Below the pieces are notes generated by a model. It did no database searches. It was not told the DNA's origin and worked only from the letters and a program-made list of their open reading frames with translations. From Halictus rubicundus (lineage: Eukaryota; Arthropoda; Insecta; Hymenoptera; Halictidae), in contig NC_135156.1 in NCBI RefSeq assembly GCF_050948215.1, forward strand, positions 248,001 through 312,000: a DNA stretch of 64,000 nucleotides, given 5' to 3'. Numbering within the stretch: the stretch's first letter is position 1; each line of letters starts with the position of its first letter. Below are positions 21,193 through 32,959 of this stretch, one piece after another. The position numbers and the translations under genes are program-made.

Positions 21193-21895
21193 TTCCACGT
21201 GGGTGAATTAGAATATTCTAGGAATAAGGACATTTTAGCTTCAGCATGTCATGAAAAAAAAATCACAAAAACAACCAGTGCTTCTTCTTTCAAGTCACTT
21301 TTGGGTCATTCCACGTGAAATCGGGCACTTTTTGGAGTACTGTGTCAGATTTTGTTCAAATTTGAATACGTTGTAGTCTTTAGTGATCTATTGTGACCCA
21401 AGTTTCGCCAATTTAGTGACCCAAGTGTCCCCTTTACGGACCTGTTTTTAAAAACGCGAAATTTCTTTTGCTAGGAATCACCAAGTAAAAAAACCTCGTT
21501 ATGTTTTTATTGTAGAAAAACCGGAAATTATTGCTCAATACAATAATCATATGGGTGGCATTGATATTTCCGACCAGATGCTTTGCACCTATCTAGATGA
21601 ACATAGGTGCCAAAAATACTGAAAAATACTGATGTTTTATACAGGGTAAACACAAATAAGAAAAAATGAACTAGATATCATTGTACTGTTGATATAATTG
21701 AGAAGTTGGCTGGAAATCGGATGAAAGTGAAAAATATCAGCATTTCATTCGCATACTGCCTGAGAAAAAAGAGAGGAACTTTGTGGTGTGTAGCACGAAA
21801 ACTGGAACTGTATGTTCTGACAATGAGTGCAATGAAGGAGTACATGGAAAGTGTTGTCACCGTCATTTGTGCAAAAATGACTTGTTATAGAATTC
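21193..21895 (+). pseudogene. piggyBac transposase, C-terminal fragments
   Basis: It resumes at codon TTC (21193) with HVGELEYSRNKDILA. A one-base change in an A-run near 21250 shifts the frame. A foreign ~150-base segment (about 21303-21450) follows, then YNNHMGGIDISDQML (about 21540-21585), the conserved piggyBac motif. A Cys-rich tail with CSDNEC...H...C spacing (21800-21880) matches the family's C-terminal zinc finger. Together with 11907-12082 this is one broken gene. Confidence 0.75.
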
Positions 21896-22200
21896 TTATG
21901 TACTTATATTTTATTTAAAAGATATATGCGTTGTTGGATTTCATAAACTACAACTGTTTCACTTTCTTCATAATATGAAAATGTTTCCAGAGAAAATAAA
22001 TTTTTTCCACCATTAATTACAAACTTAAACCTATGGAAATAAATTTTTGTCTATGTTCTATGTAACACTACATAGATTTTCCAATAAAATAAAAAAAGTG
22101 GAGATTTATCTTTATTTTTAAGAAAGATATGATAACTAATAAATATCTTCAAAACCGCATATTTATCCGAGTATTTCTGGAAGCACCATGAAAAATCGCA

Positions 22201-22217
22201 GGGTACTAAAAGGGTTA
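22201..22217. repeat. Right end of the piggyBac element
   Basis: GGTACTAAAAGGG followed by TTAA (22214-22217) is the complement of a TTAACCCTTTTAGTACC terminus. The same terminus begins at 35388. It lies 320 bases after the transposase C-terminus, which fits this element. Confidence 0.65.
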
Positions 22218-24892
22218 ACGGAGCTACAGCTCGCTGGAGCATAGCACGACCTGCAGATATGGCGTACAACGAAAATTTTCATATGACTTTGGGCTCTTCG
22301 TACAAGAAGCCTTTTAACGCGAGGCAACGGCAGATATTAATAAAGGTTGTATAAGAAGAAAATTGAAAGTAAAAAAGTTAGTCAGTTTTTCATTTTTTTC
22401 ACTCGTTATCCCCCTCTACGTCTAAGACTTACTACATACCGTCAATTAAACCACTAAATACATACAGTTCAAATTATATCGTGCTTAGTGTTGTCATTTT
22501 AATCAGAAAAAGGCTACAAATAGGTTCGTGAAAGTCCTATTAAAAAATAATGAAAAATAAAGAAATCTTGTAACTGGATTAGCAGTGGTTCACACCGATA
22601 TACCCGACCCGGTAACGGATTAAGGTACTATTCGCACAGACACGTAACGTATCGACCAGACAAATATTCTTCAAATGTGTGGTTACAATGGCCATGCAGC
22701 GTGCGCGTTACTACGTACAAATACGTGTAAATACTGGCCGCAAAAATTGACAAGCCCATGGCTGTCACGGCCAGCAGGCCGCATTTCACTTGATGCGGGT
22801 TAGCGCATTCTTGTTCATGTTAAATTGGTCGCCATGCGACCAGCCGTGGTCGTTGTCGTGGCCGAACCATGTTAGTGCGCGTTTTGCCTTAGATAAGACT
22901 TTACTGTACTAGGGAATCCCCTAGTAGTGGGGATAAAATTTTATCACTCTTGGAGTAGGTAATTCCACCATCGCATATTAATAAAAATTAAATATTTCTT
23001 GTACTTCACAATCATGTCATAAAATCATTTTCAATCGCTTGAAAATGATTTCCTGATTAAAATACTGTATAAATCTAATAATAATGTGGAATAGGCCAGC
23101 TCTGAAAAATCTCATACAAAATGTTTTCAGCGACAAAATTTGCCTCGAAGATTTGTCGAGTGTTCGACGAATCGGCGTCCTTCCTCCGAGTGAGGAAGGA
23201 AATATAAGTTAACAATATAAACTTTTCATAAGTTTTCTGTAGCTAAAATAGCTGATAACAAATAATAGATTTGATAAATGAATTAGGGTATAGACTACGT
23301 GGCCATGTAGCATCTAGAAGCTTTTCTAGATTTTCTAGCTTTTCAAAGATTCTTTCAACCCACCACTATAGTTACAACTATTGAATTAATGGCATGATTT
23401 TAAACTACAATATTTTGTTATCGTTACGTTATTGAAATCGCTTAAAATTTATATTTTGAAATCATAAAAATGAAAGAAATGCGAGTAGAAAAGGAAAGGT
23501 GATTTTAGAATGATAAACTTTTGAATTTTGAATGATAGAATTTTGAATTGTGATTTTAGAATTTTAGAATTTTGTAGGAAGGAAATGTCTTTATACGTTT
23601 TGTATGGTTTATAATCCTTGCGAATCGTATGGAAATCATAAAATTGTATTACAAATACTGATAAATAAATATTCTAATGTTTGCCTACACAATACATATA
23701 ATACGCAGACTAAATGCCGAAAGGGATCATTTACGGAGTTGGCGGCCGGCAGAATCAACCCCATCAGGCAGGACTCGGTTTCGTCAATCTCAGCTTCCAA
23801 GCCCTACTTCAAACACGGCGGAATCCACACATTTTCTACCGCGCGGTTTAAACCGCGTGAAAATGGATAGTTGATCAGAAAGAGGCAGCGACCGTGCGGA
23901 TATGCAGGAGAGGGTGAATCGCTTCACAACCTCTCTCCTCTCCGCCGTATCTGGACTAGCTCCAATCAATTTTCCCGCGGTTCAAATCGCACAATTAAAA
24001 ACGCGAGGATTCCGCCTTGTCTAAAGTGGTCCTAATGTAAATAAGCACCGCGCGGTTTCCGCCGTGTCTGAACTAGGCCTAATGTAAATAAGCTCCACGC
24101 GATTTGCAACCACACGGTTTCCGCCGTGAGTGAACTAAGCCTAAGGCTAAAAGTTCTTTTAAAATACGGCAGCAATGGAGCGAAAAATAAAATGTGATAA
24201 CCATATTCAGTTTCTGAGCTTCTCTTTCAGTTTTCTTTTCTCTCTTCCTCTACTACCGATTTTTCTTATTTCTTACGGCCGACATTTCATATACCCGTTT
24301 CTGCTGATAAAACAAAACAAAAGTTTGCGGTAGAGCCCACCGTAGAAAATATATCTAAACCGCCTATGTGCCGGATATTGTACTAAATTAAGCTTCTTCT
24401 AGCGACCGTTCGCTGGTTCATAGCATGATGATCAAGTCTGTCAAGGTCAAAATGGAGTCCACACTTTTTGAACAGCTAGATCGGGCGAGTGGTCCAGTAC
24501 AGTGTCGCCAGATCAAGACTTGTGTCCCCACTGCAATTTCCCCTTCTACCGCGCTATTCCCCGCGCTTCCGCCGCGGCCTGGTCACGTGACGCATTTCGT
24601 CTCTGTCGTGCACACTCCAATACTGGCAGAGAGAGGGTCATTGTTCCCCTCGATTTGTGTTTCTTCCCCTCATCTGGCGACACTGGACCGGTGTGCGACG
24701 AGTCGCAGCGCTCCACACGCAGTTTATAAAAGATCGATCATCCCATGTTAACGTTTTCTAATCAAGACATCGAGTTCTACAAGCTTATGCAATTCCATTC
24801 AAAGTCGTGATTTCGAGTGTGTAAAGTGTGATCATTATCACTTAGCATGGAGTGGCTCGTATTATTCTTAAAATAAGAAATATTTTACTTAC
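22218..24892. other. Long stretch without recognisable gene
   Basis: It holds a partial dispersed repeat (22490-22613), a GC-richer segment (22620-22900), AT-rich DNA, and related ~45-60 base units with CGCGGTTTCCGCCGTGT (about 24033-24141). An imperfect inverted repeat ATCTGGCGACACTG lies at about 24500-24516 and 24674-24690. The open frames at 23604-23874 and 24425-24751 show no family features. It could be an intron or flank of the gene with the exon at 24893-24963. Confidence 0.4.
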
Positions 24893-24963
24893 CTCAAGAC
24901 CATCTTTGTAGACAGCTTCTAAACCTACACCACCTTCATCAAAGTCTTCATCGTCTTCTTCAT
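24893..24963 (-). CDS. Putative host-gene exon, acidic protein
   Basis: Read on the minus strand, TTTCAG precedes and GTAAGT follows a 71-base block that is open in one frame: two bases then 23 codons, giving a phase-1 start and a codon-boundary end. The peptide (EEDDEDFDEGGVGLEAVYKD) is strongly acidic with a hydrophobic GLEAVY core. This resembles the acidic tails of nuclear histone-chaperone-like proteins such as the ANP32 family, but that is recall only. No neighbouring exon was found, so the rest of the gene probably lies beyond long repeat-filled introns. Confidence 0.5.
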
Positions 24964-25490
24964 CTGAAACTGTTTATTTACTATTACAAATTTTAAACAA
25001 TATTGATATGGATGTTGTATGTTCAGACTACATATTGTGATCCTATACCTACAACTAAGTATCTCCTTTAATATTACTTGTAATAAAATGGAAAATGTTT
25101 ATGACATAACTAAACAGATTAGAAGAAAGGATAGCATGTGACAATCATTTTTAAAGTGATATTTTCTCTAGCGTCATAAAGTTCTCGGTATTTTGTATGC
25201 ACAGAAGTTTTCTATAGTTGTAACTATAAGGCTTTATAGACACTATTGGTCCACTCACGGTCCACACTCTGCCCATTTAAATATTATTCCCTTCTTTCGA
25301 ATGTACTTAATCACACTACGTGTAACGCTCCGCTCTCGGTTCGATCAAGTCCCAGTGAATATACATATGTATAATAACTGTACAACATATGTAATAAGTC
25401 ATACAACCTTGATGAGCATTTATAAAGAATCAAATTACCAAAACTTACAATATGTACAACATTATATTTTTATTATATTTGTATTATATT
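24964..25490. other. AT-rich DNA, no gene seen
   Basis: This may be intron of the gene represented by the minus-strand exon at 24893-24963. No supportable exon, repeat terminus or RNA gene was seen. Confidence 0.4.
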
Positions 25491-26020
25491 AGTTTACATT
25501 ATATTATATTATATCGTGTTATATTACATTACGTTACATTACATTACGTTACATTGCATTACATTACATTGCATTACATTACATTACGTTAGATTACATT
25601 ACATTACGTTAGGTTACATTACATTACATTACATTACATTACGTTAGATTACATTACATTACATTACATTACATTCCATTACATTACATTACATTACATT
25701 ACATTATACTATATTATATTATACTATATTATACTATATTATACTATATTATATTATATTATATTATATTATATTATATTATATTATATTATATTATATT
25801 ATATTATAGTATATTATATTATATTATATTATATTATATTATATTATATTATACTATATTATATTATATTATATTGTATTATATTATATTATATTATATC
25901 ATATTATATTATATTGTATTATATCATATTATATTATATCATATTATATTATATTGTATTATATCATATTATATCATATTGTATTATATTATATTATATT
26001 ATATCATATTATATTATATT
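25491..26020. repeat. Pentamer satellite, left block
   Basis: TTACA/TTACG/TTAGA pentamers (25500-25705) grade into TTATA-type pentamers up to 26020. It shares its TTATA-type pentamers with the block at 26276. Its open frames are repeat artefacts. Confidence 0.95.
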
Positions 26021-26275
26021 TGTTGAGGTTACAATGTCTCCCGTATGAATCCCTGTGCATACGGCACTGAGTCCGCCGGACTGCGGCAAGGTGGGGGAAC
26101 GGCCACCGAGCGCGCGCGACAAACGAAGTCTCGACTCAACCGTCGAATATGTTGCCACGTGTAATCCCAGATGGGACTTTTGTATTAACCATTATATATA
26201 ATAAAGTATTATATACTATTTAACTTTACTTCGCTCAGTGCAATACTCTTTTGGCCCACATCGATAATGCTAACA
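26021..26275 (+). mobile_element. Solo LTR inside the pentamer satellite
   Basis: The 255-base unique segment starts TGTTGAGGTTAC and ends AATGCTAACA. It is flanked by ATATT at 26016-26020 and 26276-26280, a 5-base target duplication as in Copia or BEL. AATAAAG near 26200 could be the polyadenylation signal. Confidence 0.8.
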
Positions 26276-26796
26276 ATATTGTATTATATCATATTATATC
26301 ATATTATATTATATTGTATTATATCATATTATATTATATTATATTGTATTATATTATATTATATTATATTATATTATATTATATTATATTATATTATATT
26401 ATATTATATTATATTATATTATATTATATTATATTATATTGTATTATATCATATTATATTATATTATATTGTATTATATCATATTATATTATATTATATT
26501 GTATTATATTATATTATATTGTATTATATTATATACTATATTATATTATATTGTATTATATTATATACTATATTATATTATATTGTATTATATTATATAC
26601 TATATTATATTATATTGTATTATATTATATACTATATTATATTATATTGTATTATATTATATACTATATTATATTATATTGTATTATATTATATACTATA
26701 TTATATTATATTATATTATATTATATTATATTATATTATATTATATTATATTATATTATATTATATTATATTGTGTTATATGATACGATATTATAA
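26276..26796. repeat. Pentamer satellite, right block
   Basis: This continues the TTATA-type pentamer array with TTGTA and TATAC variants. From about 26520 it shows a ~31-base higher-order period. Open frames of 114-181 codons here are artefacts of the five-base period. Confidence 0.95.
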
Positions 26797-27379
26797 AGTA
26801 TAATTATTATTACTGTGTATTACTTTACATATTATTCTAGACTTTAGACTATGGATATTAGGGTGGATCTTAGCTATACATACAGACATTTTTTTGCGAG
26901 ACTTTTTCACTCCGCCCCCCAAAATTGTTTCATTGGGTAAGAAAATAATTCTTGCAACAAATGAAGTTAATTGGATAAGAGGAAGACGTGGCACATTCAC
27001 GTTAAAGTTACGATAAATATGAAAATTTATATAAATGGGAATATATGAAGGAAAGACTTTTGATTATAACTGAACATTCTTGTATAAATATATTTATTAT
27101 AATGGTAACGCAATGTAATTTTTTCAATGCAACAATCAACTAATGCCCATATTTTTGTAAATATTTACGTTACATTTGACGTATTTTATTGAAAATACCA
27201 ATTCTTTTAGTCGTATTCTTATAGTAATTTAAAATGTATAGAAATTAACGTTCGACATAATAATATGTTTAACTGGGTATGTTGAATATTAAACCATACA
27301 AATGCGAAGGAATGAAAATAGAGGTATTGAGTTTAAATACTTTTTAATACATACAAACCACGAGTTCTAAAGACATTTT
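26797..27379. other. AT-rich DNA, no gene seen
   Basis: No feature that I can support. Confidence 0.45.
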
Positions 27380-28028
27380 TCAAATTTTTCATTAGAGTAG
27401 GCCTTCCTGTTTGTGTCTGGATAGTGCTTTCTGTAATCTGATACAGTTAAATTTATGTATAAGTTTAACTCCTCGTCCTGTCGAATTATGTCATTCTGAG
27501 GATTCCTTAATTATAAAATCAAAGGAAATTGAGAATCTTGTAAAAAAATTTGTTTTTTGAAAATAAAGGCTGCTATGTTACTACCAACATACTCATTTAC
27601 ATTAGATGGATTAGCTACTAATCTTTTTACATCATTATCGTGAACAATATCTAAAGCCACAACCATTTGTTTTCTTATATAATGTGGAATATTGGGGTGA
27701 AAAAAAGGCTAACGCTACAGATTCGGGTGTTAGATACCACAAATGATTACAAAATTTCCGTAGTGCTACGTGACTTACATGTTCATTGATGGCACTACAT
27801 ATACGCGTTTGGATTTTTTAGAAACTCATGGTCTTGTCTTGGAGCTTCTGCAGCAATTAGAGCTTGAATCCATGCTTTTAAATACAATTTAGTGACAAAA
27901 ATACAAATCTGACGTATTCCATTTTCTTCATTATTTAATAATTTAAATTGATCTCTAAATAAGAATATTTTTAAAGAATATATTGCCTCCGCCTCGAAAA
28001 GAAAACTGTGAAACGGTTCCATCAACAA
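27380..28028 (-). pseudogene. Degraded transposon-associated protein, class unknown
   Basis: On the minus strand a 77-codon piece (28028-27795) with KLYLKAWIQALIAAEAPRQD is continued in shifted frames by a segment reading HLWYLTPESVALAFF (about 27760-27715). A later piece contains VSDYRKHYPD (about 27430-27400). The HLWYL block is familiar to me from multicopy transposon-linked ORFs in insects, but I cannot assign a superfamily. Several frameshifts make it inactive, and the sequence before 28028 is noncoding or further decayed. Confidence 0.4.
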
Positions 28029-28713
28029 AAATGATTACTTGATTAATGATTAGTTGAGAAATCTCGATAGTCCTCGCGTGGTTGTTTCACTTCCAAATTG
28101 TACGATGCAAACTGTATTATTTCGGATGCGTTGTCGAGTGACCATTAACTACTTCATTTTCAACTTCCGATCTGAAATTAAATTTATTTATTTGAGACCA
28201 GAATCCTTGAAACCGTTTAAATATAGCAATGTTAGATCCAGATGATTTAAACATTGATTCCTCAAAAACACCACGCAAAACTATTAACAATTAACAATTG
28301 GAATGCTTTGTTTTCACCGGTATTACACTCCGCGAAAACGGACTTGTTAGCGGAAAGGTGATGGACAGAAATTCGCCAGGCCTATTAATGTGAAATAATA
28401 ATTCGTACAAAGTAAATTTGTGCTCGAATGCATATAAGGAATTGTGATATTTTTAGAAGTATATGATATTTAACTTAAATTTTCAATGTACTCTTTACAT
28501 TTAGCGTGCAGTTATTTCTATTTCAAAACTTCATATTCGATGTCCCACGTCTTCCCGACATACAATTGATCTCAAATGTTGTATAAGTATATCATTTTTT
28601 CATGAAATGGAACAAGTTTAGGGAACAGCGTATTCAAAATTTCATAGTTGGAAAATAGGGTCCACCCTAATGGATATGTATGTCAAATTAATATTGTATG
28701 ACAACTACTGTCT
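28029..28713. other. No gene seen
   Basis: AT-rich. It may include more of the decayed minus-strand element upstream of 28028, without a supportable boundary. Confidence 0.4.
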
Positions 28714-29454
28714 TGTAACAGACCTGGCTGCGCCAGGCCTGTTCCTAGCCGTGCGCGCCCCGCACGCAAACCGCCCCGAACACGACCGACGGATACCGAG
28801 ATCCGTCGGTACCCGCGAGCGCACCCCCGCGACCCCCGCACCACCGAACCGATCTTGGCGGGAACCGGAACCCGCCATGATGCGATACCGTCCCGCCGGA
28901 TGCGTGACGCCACCGGAAAAACCGCCCGCGAACCGCACCGCACCGGACCCCTCGCCTAGCAAGACGAGAGAGACGAGCCGGAAAACGGTCTCTTTGGCTT
29001 TCCGCTACGCTCGCGCTTGGACGTACTTTCCCAATCCGATCTCTAGCCGCCGATACCGACCGCCCGATCACGACCGGAATCGTCCTTCGCAACATCGAGA
29101 AGCGGCCCGTAAGCTACGACTCGCGAGAGTATATTTTACCCGCGGAAATTGTAACCGCGAGTGTGCCGAAATTTCCGCGCGATCCGCGAATCCAGAATAC
29201 GCCGCTGCGTACGGCCATGACCCCGCCGTGATACGACACGCGCGCGGGACCCGAATCGCGACCGCCGACCACCGAGATGCGAAGCCGGGACAGTGACGAA
29301 CACTTGAGAAACTCGAGCCGTTAATCTCCCGTTCCCGACCGCCCGTATCCTGCCGTAACCCTCGCGTTATCCCGCCGCGAACCTTGGCACGGCGAGCCAA
29401 ATCCGGCCGCGAGGAACCGTTGTACGAGATCCGCCGGGAAACGGACTCGTTACA
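28714..29454 (+). mobile_element. GC-rich solo LTR (third 4-bp-TSD family)
   Basis: The 741-base block begins TGTAACAGACC and ends CTCGTTACA, with inverted TGTAAC/GTTACA termini. GTCT flanks it at 28710-28713 and 29455-29458. It is far richer in GC than its surroundings, which explains the long spurious open frames inside it. The 4-base duplication suggests the Gypsy group. Confidence 0.85.
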
Positions 29455-29783
29455 GTCTTAATAAACAATCGAAAGTATACGCATACTAACGGAGGATATA
29501 ATTTAAACTATTCCTCTTCAGTTTTTTGTCCGATGTAAATAGAAAATGTTACGAATAGTAATCATAATCAATTCTTTGTTAGAAACTACAGTTACTCGAT
29601 AAATGTCCACAACACGGGTCTGGCGAGGGATATATATCGAATAGGAGAAACTATTCTTTCATCTACGCCAAGCGTAGAAAGGGACAGCGAAGCTCTAGAG
29701 GCCTCGGTTGCCCAGGAATACTGCAGTTATTGTAAGAGACCCTACTCGATGCATATCCAAAACACGGGTAACACATTGTTATA
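29455..29783. other. Spacer with a short direct repeat
   Basis: Two related words, ACTCGATAAATGTCC-ACAACACGGGT (about 29593) and ACTCGATGCATATCC-AAAACACGGGT (about 29744), lie ~150 bases apart. Nothing else was recognised. Confidence 0.45.
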
Positions 29784-30412
29784 CAGGGTGTCCCGAATTT
29801 AAATGGCAAAACTTCAGGAGCGTGTAGGGGACTGAAAAACTAAGACAAAAAGTCTTCGAGAGATTTGCTCGTTTTTGCTTCGTTTTGGAGAAAATCGCAA
29901 AAAAAGAAACAAAACAAGTTTTCATTTTTGTACTTATTTATTTACATTTTATTCACGTTATTATTATATTCACGTTAGTATTAATGCAAGCATTACATCT
30001 AGCACTGACTTGATAAATTATATCAGTTAAAACTATATCAGCGTATTCAACATTAGAATATGTACGCGGAATTGTAGCTGAAGCTATTTACTCCAAAATA
30101 TCTGAGTAACTGACTAAAGGCTGATTAAGAGATCATAAAAGAAAGCAAGAATGTAAACAAACGAAAGAACGTAAAGGATAACATCAAGTGTTTACATATC
30201 TCACTGTTACAACTCACACAACAATGTTAAAACAATGACAAATGCAAGTGTATACAACAACTCAAGACAGCAACTGACAACGAGATATTGAATTTTTGCG
30301 ATTTTCTCCAAAACGAAGCAAAAACGAGCAAATCTCTAAAAGACTTTTTGTCTTAGTTTTTCGGGCCCCTACACGCTCCTGAAGTTTTGCCATTTAAATT
30401 CGGGACACCCTG
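29784..30412. mobile_element. Mariner-type MITE with ~115-bp TIRs
   Basis: It starts CAGGGTGTCCCGAATTTAAA and ends with the complement of that sequence, flanked by TA on both sides. The arms 29784-29900 and 30296-30412 are near-perfect inverted copies. The centre is AT-rich and noncoding. Confidence 0.85.
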
Positions 30413-30479
30413 TATATAATATGAACTGGAGATGCTTGAAGTGATTTGAATAATAATAACCAAATAACAATAACAAAAC

Positions 30480-30640
30480 TTTTTTATTTTTCATTATTTT
30501 TTATGGGACTTTCACCATCATATTCGCAGAGCTTTTCTAATGAAAATGATATCAAATATGGTATAATTTCGATGATATTTACTTGTGTAACGAACGATGA
30601 AAGTTTCGGACGCAAAAAATGAAAGCCTATGGGAAAGAAA
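30480..30640 (-). repeat. Dispersed repeat D, inverted copy
   Basis: The shared core reads (on its own plus strand) GCGTCCGAAA, TCATTACACAAGTAAATATC, ATATTTGGTAT, then GTGAAAGTCCCATAAAAAATA. Other copies lie at 22490-22613 (partial), 30850-31110, 50725-50885, 50936-51000 joined to 52033-52290, and 54130-54315. Confidence 0.65.
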
Positions 30641-30849
30641 GAGACGCGGAGAGTCGCGGCCGCCGACACAGTTCAGAAGCCCGCGTGAGCCCGCCTTTAA
30701 ATAAAAAATTTAATTTTGTTATTATTAATTTTTATATTTATATTAACGTTTATTATTAATTTTTTTCACTAAAGTGATACCAAACACGATATCATTCGGA
30801 TCATATTTATACTAATTTTCCGTTAATATAATTGTAATGGGAAGTAACT

Positions 30850-31110
30850 TTGATCGTTCATTACTCAAGTAAATATCATCGGAATCATATTATATTTTGT
30901 AGCATTTTCATTAGAGAAAGTGCCACGAATATGTTGGTGAAAGTCCCATAAAAAAATAATGAAAAACAAAGAAGTTTTGTTCTTGGATTAGTAGCGGTCT
31001 CCTGGTCTCACGCCGATATACCCGACCCGTATTATGTTACTTTCCTCGGCGACCGAGGTCCCTCCAGCTTCTGGACCCCTCACGGGGTATAGCCCACGGC
31101 AGTGGGAATA
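30850..31110 (+). repeat. Dispersed repeat D with the GATATACCCGACCC tail
   Basis: It contains the core plus a downstream tail (GCCGATATACCCGACCC ... CTCACGGGGTATA) that also occurs at 22600 and 52185-52265. No terminal repeats or target duplication were found. Confidence 0.6.
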
Positions 31111-32950
31111 GTTCTGAGACTTTTATCCGTTAAGCTTTTGGGGCATATATAGAGTAACCACTGTACTGCCATATTGTAGAAAAAGTCATTACGAATGTGT
31201 ATTTGTATACAAAGGTTGGAAGGAAAGTGATTTTCGAGAAGTGATTGGACCAGTGCACAGTGGAACGTATCATCTATTTTCTTGGACATCGGTCAAAATT
31301 GAAAGTGTCGAAATTTTGTATTCCATTATGTTTTACCCCATGCACTAGAAGTTATTTTACGGTTACAGTGATTAGAACTTCTTTGTCATTCATAACTTTT
31401 TAGAAAAAGAAAGAAGTTTATATTTACTGTATGTCTATGCATTCTCCGGTGATTGTAATATCGACAACAAAATAAAATTTTATCTCGTTGTATAGGAAAT
31501 TGAGAACACACATATTTAGTAGAACCCGTACGAAATCTTCATGACGAGTCTGACTCAATGTTATAGTACAAGGGGTTTATTCAAATGCATGCAAATCTGA
31601 CAATTACGAAAACTTGGGTCTTTTTGTTTTTCAGTTGCTCAACTTTAAACCATTATTGCCTAAATCTTATTAGTTTATAAGTTCTCAATACATATGTTAC
31701 ATATTATTGCGTACCTTAATAACCATGATTTTCCACAGAAAGCATCTAATTTAACTTGAATTTCATCGTTTAACACCTGTATAAAGTAAAAATCCATTGC
31801 TCTGAATGCTATCACAATTCAACTAATCATTTAAAGTTTTGCTCAAAACCGTCCAAAGTCTAAAATACCTGACAACAATCCTTTAATGGTAAAATTTTAA
31901 AAAGTATAAAAATTGGCTACTACTAGCTGCGATTAATAAAATAAATCTAATGTAAACATTGCAGTCTACATGTAGGTTATGTAGTAGACCGGATTGAAAA
32001 AACATTTTTCTCGAAATTGAAAACGCCCTACACGGGAAAAGTTGCGCATTGAGTCCAAAGTTTGAAAATTTAGGAAAAATGTCGACTGTGGTAAATACGC
32101 GCGCGCGTGAGTAATGCCAGTGCCTGTTAAGTTCGGCATCCACAGTTGCAATAATGCGACCGACCACGTGTAACTGAACGATTATAGTTAATTCTCCTAT
32201 CCTATTAAATAATATAGCGCGGGCACAACATCGACTTTTTTAACAATATCAAAATCGAAGAGTATCCTGTTATAAACGGCGTAAGAGCAACCAAAAAGTA
32301 TGATTACACATGATTAAACACATATTTTATGCGTATGGCCAGTTTACGCACCTCAGAGACAACGAGCGCAAATTCTAAAATTAAACATTTTAGCGAAAAA
32401 GGTGTTTTACTGTAGGCGAAACCATTATTTTGCAATAGATAGAAACTACACACCACTCACCACGAGGAGTTAGCTGCAATTTGAGTGCAACCCGTACCCA
32501 CCGAATTTCCCTATCTTTGGACAGAGACATATTTATACTAGCATGATGTACAATCAAGCTTTAGTCTCTAATTTTGGTTCAGGCTTCTCTCAAAGAGTCT
32601 AGCCTCTTACACATTTTTCCACTGCTTAGAATTCCACTTAAGAATCCATTTAGGAATTTCTTTTGTAATTGATTTATAATCGTTAACGGGAAAATTGATT
32701 TAAAAATTAATTAGCTGTACAGGGTGGACCACGAAGCGTGACCAGCTTAAATTATTCTGCTGCTAGCATTTAGCATTTAGCAGGCAGCGGATGAGCAAGT
32801 AAAGCTCATCTGCAGTTCTTCTGATTTTCCCCTCAAGTTCAAAAAAATTCTTTGGGCCCAGAGCATGTTGGAATCTATTGCGAAATCTCTGGCTAGGCCA
32901 TTCGCCTGTACAATCGTGATGCTTTTCGCAAGACTGTATTTATAACCCCG
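31111..32950. other. Long stretch without recognisable gene
   Basis: Mostly AT-rich. A CAGGGTGGACC word after TA at 32718-32730 may be a stray mariner-type terminus. The open frames here carry no recognisable domain. Confidence 0.4.
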
Positions 32951-32959
32951 CCCATCCTG

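Noticed and set aside
24492..24690. Small transposon bounded by ATCTGGCGACACTG inverted repeats
   Set aside because: The inverted words are short, no target duplication is visible, and they may be chance or promoter motifs.
26251..26803. Three overlapping long plus-strand open frames of Tyr/Ile/Leu
   Set aside because: The pentamer repeat lacks stop words in these frames. Composition is fully explained by the satellite.
28670..29296. 208-codon Arg/Pro-rich open frame and its opposite-strand partners
   Set aside because: They lie inside a GC-rich solo LTR with its own GTCT duplication. There is no domain and the frame crosses the LTR border.
29573..29770. Solo LTR starting TGTTAGAAAC and ending GGGTAACA
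   Set aside because: No matching flanking duplication and only a short direct repeat inside.
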